A stretch of DNA of 64,000 nucleotides from Streptomyces albipurpureus (GTDB taxonomy: Bacteria; Actinomycetota; Actinomycetes; Streptomycetales; Streptomycetaceae): contig NZ_JAMQAW010000030.1 of NCBI RefSeq assembly GCF_023701525.1, forward strand, positions 124,001 through 188,000. The letters run 5' to 3'. Position 1 is the stretch's first letter, and each line of letters starts with the position of its first letter. The notes beneath the pieces are model-generated. The model made no database searches. It was given only the letters and a program-made list of their open reading frames with translations, and was not told the DNA's origin. Position numbers and translations under genes: made by a program. Shown piece by piece: positions 58,750 to 64,000 of this stretch.

Positions 58750-61146
58750 ATGAGCGACAGCGACCAACGGCAACAGACGACAGGGACGGGCGTGCGCGTG
58801 GCCGAGGCGGCAGATTTCCTAGGGGCGTCCCCTTCTCCTGCCCGCCGGTGGTTGCGCCGCACAGCCTCCCTGGTCGCCGGAGTTCCCCTGCTGGCCGTTC
58901 TTATGGGCGGGCCTGGAACGTCTCCCGCCCATGCCGACAACGATCCCTCGGGCTCACGCACCGTCGACGTGTCCCTCGACTCGTTCACTCCGGCCGCCCC
59001 GGACAAGGACGACACCCTCACCATCTCCGGCACAGTGCTGAACCAGGGCAGGCAGACCGTCACCGACGCGCAGCTTGAGCTGTATGTGGGCCCTCAGCTG
59101 CCCGGTAGGACGGCAATCGATCGGGCTGCCAAACGGACCGGTTATGTCGCAGGCGCTGATGGCACCCCCGTCGACGACAAGTACACGGTGAAGCTCCCCA
59201 AGCTGGTCTCCGGCATAAGCAGGGACTTCTCGCTGTCGATCCCGGTCGAGGAGCTAGATCTCGAGGCCGACGGCGTTTACCAGCTCGGTGTGGCCCTCCA
59301 GGGCAAGACTCCGAACGAGCCCATCGACCAGGTGCTGGGTATGCAGCGGACCTTCCTCCCCTGGCAGCCCGAAGCCCTGGACAAGAAGACCCAGCTCACC
59401 TATCTCTGGCCGCTGATCTCCTCCACTCATCTCACTTCGGAGACCGAGGCCGGGTCCGATGAACGGCAGACACCGGTCTTCGCCGATGAGTCGCTGGCCA
59501 AGGAGCTAGCGCCGGAGGGCAGGCTCGGCCAGCTGGTCTCGCTGGGCCGGGGGCTTCCCGTCACCTGGGTCATCGATCCCGATCTGCTCGCCACCGTGGA
59601 CGCGATGACAGGGAACTACCGGGTCAAGAGTGGGGATCGCACGGTCGCGGGAAGGAACCAGACCGTCGCCAATCAGTGGCTGAGCTCGGTCGAAGCAGCA
59701 GTCGAGGGCCGCAAGGTGGTGGCGCTGCCCTTTGCCGATCCCGATCTCGCTTCGTTGGCACACCGCGGCAAGGATGTCTCCGGGTCGCTCAGCCATCTCC
59801 AGCAGGCCACCAACGTTGCCGCCAGCACGGTGGAAACGATCATCCATGAGAAGCCGTCCACTGATTTCGCCTGGCCCATCGACGGCGCGATCGACACTTC
59901 CATCGTGGATGTGGCCACCTCGGCCGGCGCCAGCAAGGTGATCGCCCGTAGCGACAGCCTGCGGGACAATCTGGAGTACACCCCCACCGCCGCGAGGCCG
60001 ATCGGCGGTGGCACGACCGCCGTCGTCAGCGATGCCCGGCTTTCCAAGGCCTTCCAAGGCGACATGCTGAGCGCCGACAGCTCAACGCTGGCGGTTCAGG
60101 AATTCCTCGCGCAGACGCTCGCGGTGACACTCCAGGACCCGGAGAACCGCCGAAGCATCGTGGTCGCTCCGCAGCGAATGCCGACCGTCTCCCAGGCCCA
60201 GTCCATGGCGCAGGCGCTCACGGCTCTGAAGCCAGCGCGCTGGACCCAGCCGATCGATCTGCTGGCCGCGTCGGCGGTCAAGCCCGACACCCAGGCCACG
60301 ACTCAGGTAGCCCCGCCCTCCCGGTACCCCAAGAGCCTGCGGAAGCAAGAACTCCAGGTGCAGGTGTTCCAGGACATCCGGACCACCCAGAACACCCTCG
60401 ACAAGTTCAAGGTCATCCTCACCCAGATGGACCGGGTCGAGACGCCCTTCGGCCGTGCCATCGACCGTGAGATGTCCACTTCATGGCGAGGAAACCCCAC
60501 GGGCGCCCAGCTGTACCGGGATGGCGTGCAGAAGAACCTCCAGTCCCTCACCGAGGAAGTGGAGCTGATCGACAAGTCGCAGATCACGCTGTCCGGGCGC
60601 AGTGCCACGATCCCGGTCACCGTGCAGAACCGGCTGGTGCAGGGCGTCGACAATCTCGTACTGCGGCTGAGCTCGGACAACGCGGCCCGTCTGAGCCTGG
60701 GCGATGACAGGGGCACTGCTGAGCAGCCGATCACCGTGCAGGGCGGCCACAGTCAGTCGGTGAAGTTCGACGCCCTGGCGAACGCCAACGGCCAGGTCAG
60801 GATGACGGCCCAGCTCTACACCGAGGACAACAAGCCGTACGGCGAGAAGATGCAGTTCACGGTGAAGGTCTCCGAGATCACCCCCACCGTGATGCTCGTG
60901 ATCGCCGGAGGTGTGTTGCTGCTCGTCCTCGCGGGCGTGCGGATGTACAGCCAGCGAAAGCGAGCCGCTCTCCTCGACCCGCCGGAGGCCAGGGAGCAGT
61001 CCGCGCAGGACGCCGGAGAAGGGGCCGCGCAGGACCCCGAGGGGAACATCGACGGCCCCGATCCCGGGCAGGCGAGTGACCCGACACCGGACACCGAACC
61101 GGAAAGCGGCAACCCGTCGGGCCCGGGTGAGAAAGTGGACCGTTGA
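58750..61146 (+). CDS. DUF6049-family exported/membrane-anchored protein
   Basis: About 798 residues. An N-terminal signal or anchor (WLRRTASLVAGVPLLAVLMGG, cleavage-like SPAHA) is followed by ~650 residues of mostly extracellular beta-rich sequence including LTISGTVLNQGRQTVTDAQLELY (CARDB-like) and a catalytic-looking but unassigned domain, then one membrane helix (VMLVIAGGVLLLVLAGVRMY) and a charged cytosolic tail. This matches the actinobacterial DUF6049 family, whose gene is constantly next to murJ. The ATG at 58750 is chosen; the Shine-Dalgarno match is weak. Confidence 0.8.
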   Translation: MSDSDQRQQTTGTGVRVAEAADFLGASPSPARRWLRRTASLVAGVPLLAVLMGGPGTSPAHADNDPSGSRTVDVSLDSFTPAAPDKDDTLTISGTVLNQGRQTVTDAQLELYVGPQLPGRTAIDRAAKRTGYVAGADGTPVDDKYTVKLPKLVSGISRDFSLSIPVEELDLEADGVYQLGVALQGKTPNEPIDQVLGMQRTFLPWQPEALDKKTQLTYLWPLISSTHLTSETEAGSDERQTPVFADESLAKELAPEGRLGQLVSLGRGLPVTWVIDPDLLATVDAMTGNYRVKSGDRTVAGRNQTVANQWLSSVEAAVEGRKVVALPFADPDLASLAHRGKDVSGSLSHLQQATNVAASTVETIIHEKPSTDFAWPIDGAIDTSIVDVATSAGASKVIARSDSLRDNLEYTPTAARPIGGGTTAVVSDARLSKAFQGDMLSADSSTLAVQEFLAQTLAVTLQDPENRRSIVVAPQRMPTVSQAQSMAQALTALKPARWTQPIDLLAASAVKPDTQATTQVAPPSRYPKSLRKQELQVQVFQDIRTTQNTLDKFKVILTQMDRVETPFGRAIDREMSTSWRGNPTGAQLYRDGVQKNLQSLTEEVELIDKSQITLSGRSATIPVTVQNRLVQGVDNLVLRLSSDNAARLSLGDDRGTAEQPITVQGGHSQSVKFDALANANGQVRMTAQLYTEDNKPYGEKMQFTVKVSEITPTVMLVIAGGVLLLVLAGVRMYSQRKRAALLDPPEAREQSAQDAGEGAAQDPEGNIDGPDPGQASDPTPDTEPESGNPSGPGEKVDR

Positions 61147-61191
61147 GCGATGTCGTGGCCGGTCGGCCGGGGACGATGAGGTGGGGTAGCA

Positions 61192-63408
61192 ATGAACGCG
61201 CCGTACGACGGTGACCGCGGTCAAGGCGCGGGCGTGGACCCTGATGGCCAGGTCCCGCCGCAGCCCGAACCTGACCCCGGAACCCAGAACCCGTACGCCC
61301 AGGATGTCTATGGTCAGGAGCAGTACGCCTACGACTCCTACCCCCATGACCCCTATACGCAGGATGCCTACGCCCAAGATCCGTACCGCACACATGATCT
61401 CTCTGCCCAGGACCCGGTGACCGAGGCGCTCTACGATCGCGCATCGCATCCACCGCCGCCTCCGGGCACCTATCAGCAGCCACAGCCCCTCTACCAGCAG
61501 CCGCCCGTGGCCCAGTACGCACCCGATCCCCGGGTCTGGGCCCAGACCCCACCACCCGAACCGGACGGTCCATCGCGCCATCTGCCTTATGGCGATGACG
61601 CCAGGACCACCCAGTTCACCGGGGTGGACGATCTGGTCACCCGGGCGGGCGATCAGGCGCCGGAACCGGATGCCTTCGCCCATCTCTTCCGGGATCAGCA
61701 GACATCCGCGAAGCAGGTTCCCGCGCCCACACCCGAGCCCCTTCCGGCGCCGCCGCCGAAATCCACCAACAAGGCCGGCGGGCTGCTGAAATCCAGCGCC
61801 GTCATGGCTGCGGGCACCATCGTTTCGCGGCTCACCGGCTTCCTGCGGACGCTGGTCATGGCGGCGGCCATCGGGGTGGGCACGCTCAATGACTCCTACC
61901 AGGTCGCCAATGTCCTGCCGACGATGATCTACGTCCTGGTCGGCGGCGGCGCCCTCAACGCGGTCTTCATCCCCCAGCTGGTGCGGGCCATGAAGAACGA
62001 CGACGATGGCGGCGAGGCCTACGCCAACCGGCTGCTGACCCTGGTCATCGTGCTGCTCGCGGGTGTCACCACGCTCGGAGTGCTGGCAGCGCCGCTGCTC
62101 ATCCAGCTCATGTCGGACGAGATCGCGTCCAACCCGCAGCAGATGGAGGTGGCGGTCACCTTCGCCCGCTACTGCCTGCCCACCCTGTTCTTCATGGGCG
62201 TCCATGTGGTGCTCGGCCAGATCCTCAACGCCCGAGGTCGCTTCGGCGCGATGATGTGGACCCCGGTCCTGAACAACATCGTGATCATCGCGACCTTCGG
62301 TGCCTTCATCTGGGCGTTCGGCAGTTTCACCGAGACCGGAGTCGACAGCTCGACCATCACCGCTGAAGGCGTCCGCCTGCTCGGTATCGGCACCCTGCTC
62401 GGACTCACCGTCCAAGCCCTGGCGATGGTGCCCTATCTGCGCGAAGCCGGCTTCAGGATGCGGTTGCGCTTCGACTGGAAGGGCCAGGGCCTCGGCAAGG
62501 CGGCAGGCCTGGCCAAGTGGACGTTCTTCTTCGTTCTCGCCAACCAGCTCGGCATGATCGTCGTGACCCAGCTCGCCACCTGGGCCGGCGCCGTGGCCGA
62601 GAGGGAGCAGGGCGTCACCGGTGCGGGCATCACGGCATACAACTACGCGCTCCTGCTGTGGCAGATGCCCCAGGCCATCATCACCGTCTCGGTGATGACC
62701 GCCGTGCTTCCGAGGATCTCCCGTTCCGCCAGCGACGGCGACGCGGCGGCGGTCCGCGACGACATCTCGCACGGCCTGCGCACCTCTGCCGTTGCGATCG
62801 TGCCCTGCGCCTTCGCCTTCCTGGCCCTGGGCGTCCCGATGACCAGCCTGCTGTACGCCGGATCGGGTGAGGAGGGAGCCCGAAACATCGGGTTCATCCT
62901 GATGGCGTTCGGTCTGGGACTCATCCCGTACTCCGTGCAGTACGTCGTACTCCGTGGCTTCTACGCGTACGAAGACACCAGGACCCCGTTCTACAACACC
63001 GTCATCGTGGCCTTCGTCAATGCGCTGGGCGCGGCCATCAGCTTTGTGGTGCTCCCCGCCCGGTGGGCGGTCGTCGGTATGGCCGCGTCCTACGGATTCG
63101 CCTACATGGTCGGCGTCGGTGTCGCCTGGACCAGGCTGAACAAGCGCCTGGGTGGCGATCTGGACGGTCCGCACGTGCTTCGGACGTACGCCCGTCTCTG
63201 CATGGCCTCCCTTCCCGCAGCAGCCCTTGCCGGGGCCGCCGCGTACTTCATCACCAAGGCGCTCGGAGGCGGTGCCGTGGGTTCTCTGGCCGCGCTGGTG
63301 GGGGGCGGAATCGTCCTGCTGGGAGTGTTCTTCCTCGCGGCTAAGCGGATGCGCATCGAGGAGCTGAATTCCATGGTCGGAATGGTCCGCGGCCGTCTCG
63401 GCCGATAG
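61192..63408 (+). CDS. murJ: MurJ lipid II flippase with extended N-terminus
   Basis: 738 residues. Residues 1-~195 are Tyr/Gln/Pro/Asp-rich, with YAQDPY/YTQDAY-like repeats, and cytosolic. Then a complete MurJ (MviN) core of ~14 helices: SSAVMAAGTIVSRLTGFLRTLVMAAAIG, NVLPTMIYVLVGGGALNAVFIPQLV, RYCLPTLFFMGVHVVLGQILNARGRFGAMMWTPVLNNIV, and RGFYAYEDTRTPFYNT. MurJ flips lipid II across the membrane for peptidoglycan synthesis. It begins 45 bases after the DUF6049 gene and is followed by a kinase-like gene, an arrangement seen across actinobacteria. Confidence 0.95.
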   Translation: MNAPYDGDRGQGAGVDPDGQVPPQPEPDPGTQNPYAQDVYGQEQYAYDSYPHDPYTQDAYAQDPYRTHDLSAQDPVTEALYDRASHPPPPPGTYQQPQPLYQQPPVAQYAPDPRVWAQTPPPEPDGPSRHLPYGDDARTTQFTGVDDLVTRAGDQAPEPDAFAHLFRDQQTSAKQVPAPTPEPLPAPPPKSTNKAGGLLKSSAVMAAGTIVSRLTGFLRTLVMAAAIGVGTLNDSYQVANVLPTMIYVLVGGGALNAVFIPQLVRAMKNDDDGGEAYANRLLTLVIVLLAGVTTLGVLAAPLLIQLMSDEIASNPQQMEVAVTFARYCLPTLFFMGVHVVLGQILNARGRFGAMMWTPVLNNIVIIATFGAFIWAFGSFTETGVDSSTITAEGVRLLGIGTLLGLTVQALAMVPYLREAGFRMRLRFDWKGQGLGKAAGLAKWTFFFVLANQLGMIVVTQLATWAGAVAEREQGVTGAGITAYNYALLLWQMPQAIITVSVMTAVLPRISRSASDGDAAAVRDDISHGLRTSAVAIVPCAFAFLALGVPMTSLLYAGSGEEGARNIGFILMAFGLGLIPYSVQYVVLRGFYAYEDTRTPFYNTVIVAFVNALGAAISFVVLPARWAVVGMAASYGFAYMVGVGVAWTRLNKRLGGDLDGPHVLRTYARLCMASLPAAALAGAAAYFITKALGGGAVGSLAALVGGGIVLLGVFFLAAKRMRIEELNSMVGMVRGRLGR

Positions 63409-63527
63409 CCGACAGCAGTACCGCACAACCATCGCCGTCCGCTGTGTGTCGTGCATAGCGCCGGACTGTGGGCACAATTGGCATGGCTGTTGGTTTATGC
63501 GCAACGGATGGGGAGGCAGGAACGACG

Positions 63528-64000
63528 GTGGCGGAACGTAGCACGGCTGCCGTCGACGTGGCCGACAACAGCGGAGACGAACCGCTGACCGCGCAGGCGG
63601 ACAAGGCCACGACCGACGGGGCGGCCCAGACCGAGGACACGGCGGAGCAGGACACGCCGGACGCGGGCAGTGAGCGACAGGGTGCCGAGCCCTCCATCGC
63701 CCCGCCCGAGCTGCACAGTGGTCACAAGCTCGCCAGACGCTATCGGCTGGAGGAGTGCGTCACCCGTCTGGACGGTTTCAGCAGCTGGCGTGCTGTGGAC
63801 GAGAAGCTGCGCCGAGCCGTCGGAGTCCATCTCCTGCCTGCCGACCATCCCCGCGCCCGCTCGGTGCTGGCTGCGGCGCGCTCTGCGGCCCTCCTCGGCG
63901 ACCCACGCTTTGTGCAGGTACTGGACGCCGTCGAAGAGAACGATCTTGTCTATGTGGTCCATGAGTGGCTACCGGACGCGACAGAGCTGACCGCTCTGCT
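63528..64000 (+). CDS. Serine/threonine-kinase-fold protein, probably a pseudokinase; 3' end outside window
   Basis: The visible ~157 residues start with ~65 acidic, disordered residues, then HKLARRYRLEECVTRLDGFSSWRAVDEKLRRAVGVHLLPAD. This aligns with the N-lobe of a Hanks kinase, but the Gly-rich loop is lost (LDGFSSW instead of GXGXXG) and the VAIK lysine is His (VGVH). The catalytic Asp and DFG regions lie beyond the window. In mycobacteria MviN itself carries a cytosolic pseudokinase domain; here it appears as a separate gene after murJ. The GTG at 63528 is chosen; an ATG at 63483 would add 15 residues including a TTA codon. The frame is open to the last base. Confidence 0.72.
   Translation, partial: MAERSTAAVDVADNSGDEPLTAQADKATTDGAAQTEDTAEQDTPDAGSERQGAEPSIAPPELHSGHKLARRYRLEECVTRLDGFSSWRAVDEKLRRAVGVHLLPADHPRARSVLAAARSAALLGDPRFVQVLDAVEENDLVYVVHEWLPDATELTAL

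Noticed and set aside
60481..63504. 1007-residue minus-strand frame opposite murJ and the DUF6049 gene
   Set aside because: His/Gly/Asp/Gln-rich sequence typical of antisense frames in high-GC DNA; the plus-strand proteins are clearly real.
63483..63527. Longer start for the kinase-like gene, with a TTA codon
   Set aside because: The ATG at 63483 lacks a good ribosome-binding site and adds non-conserved residues; the GTG at 63528 is better placed. A bldA link for this gene is therefore not claimed.

Overview
This window is Streptomyces chromosome from the conserved core close to the replication origin. Evidence: high-GC coding sequence with strong third-position bias; a run of housekeeping genes (dnaB, rplI-rpsR-ssb-rpsF, inositol-phosphate synthase, cca, murJ); the Streptomyces-specific ssgA/ssgR sporulation pair; and six perfect 14-bp ParB-binding (parS) palindromes, which in Streptomyces cluster around oriC. 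Gene order matches what I recall of the S. coelicolor region from about SCO3893 to SCO3948. No alignment was run.

Layout. 1-5.1 kb: end of a luciferase-like F420 oxidoreductase, a Cof-type HAD phosphatase, an exported M23 peptidase and a DevS-like GAF histidine kinase. 5.5-11.9 kb: cydA-cydB-cydDC on the minus strand (cytochrome bd oxidase and its fused ABC exporter) behind a perfect Rex operator. 12.4-17.4 kb: HisC-type aminotransferase, a LacI regulator with a TTA codon, a PPP-like phosphatase and an unknown membrane protein. 17.5-25.3 kb: thiC with a TPP riboswitch, a YibE/F membrane protein, ssgA and ssgR, small membrane proteins, a cupin and a Cys/Met-type PLP enzyme. 25.8-36.5 kb: mixed regulators and enzymes (LysR with a TTA codon, Nudix, flavohaemoglobin-like protein, two acetyltransferases, MarR, winged-helix protein, serine hydrolase, TPR protein), ending in a MerR helix-turn-helix domain fused to the last two domains of a DNA polymerase III beta clamp.

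36.7-40.4 kb looks like an accessory insert: a WYL regulator with its own palindrome, an epoxide hydrolase of lower GC content, about 0.9 kb without a convincing gene, and a DHFR-like reductase. 40.4-45.9 kb is the replication/ribosome block, with a cluster of DnaA-box-like 9-mers between dnaB and a divergent MATE exporter. 45.9-53.3 kb is largely envelope biology: FemX-type transferase, alanine-racemase-like protein, GT87 mannosyltransferase and a class A PBP. 53.6-57 kb: a PadR regulator behind a 33-bp perfect palindrome, ino1 and an MFS transporter. 57-64 kb: cca, a DUF6049 exported protein, murJ, and the start of a kinase-fold protein whose catalytic lysine position holds histidine.

Functional themes are oxygen/NO/redox (DevS-like kinase, Rex-controlled cyd operon, flavohaemoglobin), cell wall and division (M23 peptidase, SsgA, FemX, PBP, MurJ), and origin-proximal chromosome organisation (parS, DnaA boxes, DnaB, SSB, clamp-fused regulator). 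I found no CRISPR array, tRNA or rRNA, intact insertion sequence or prophage.
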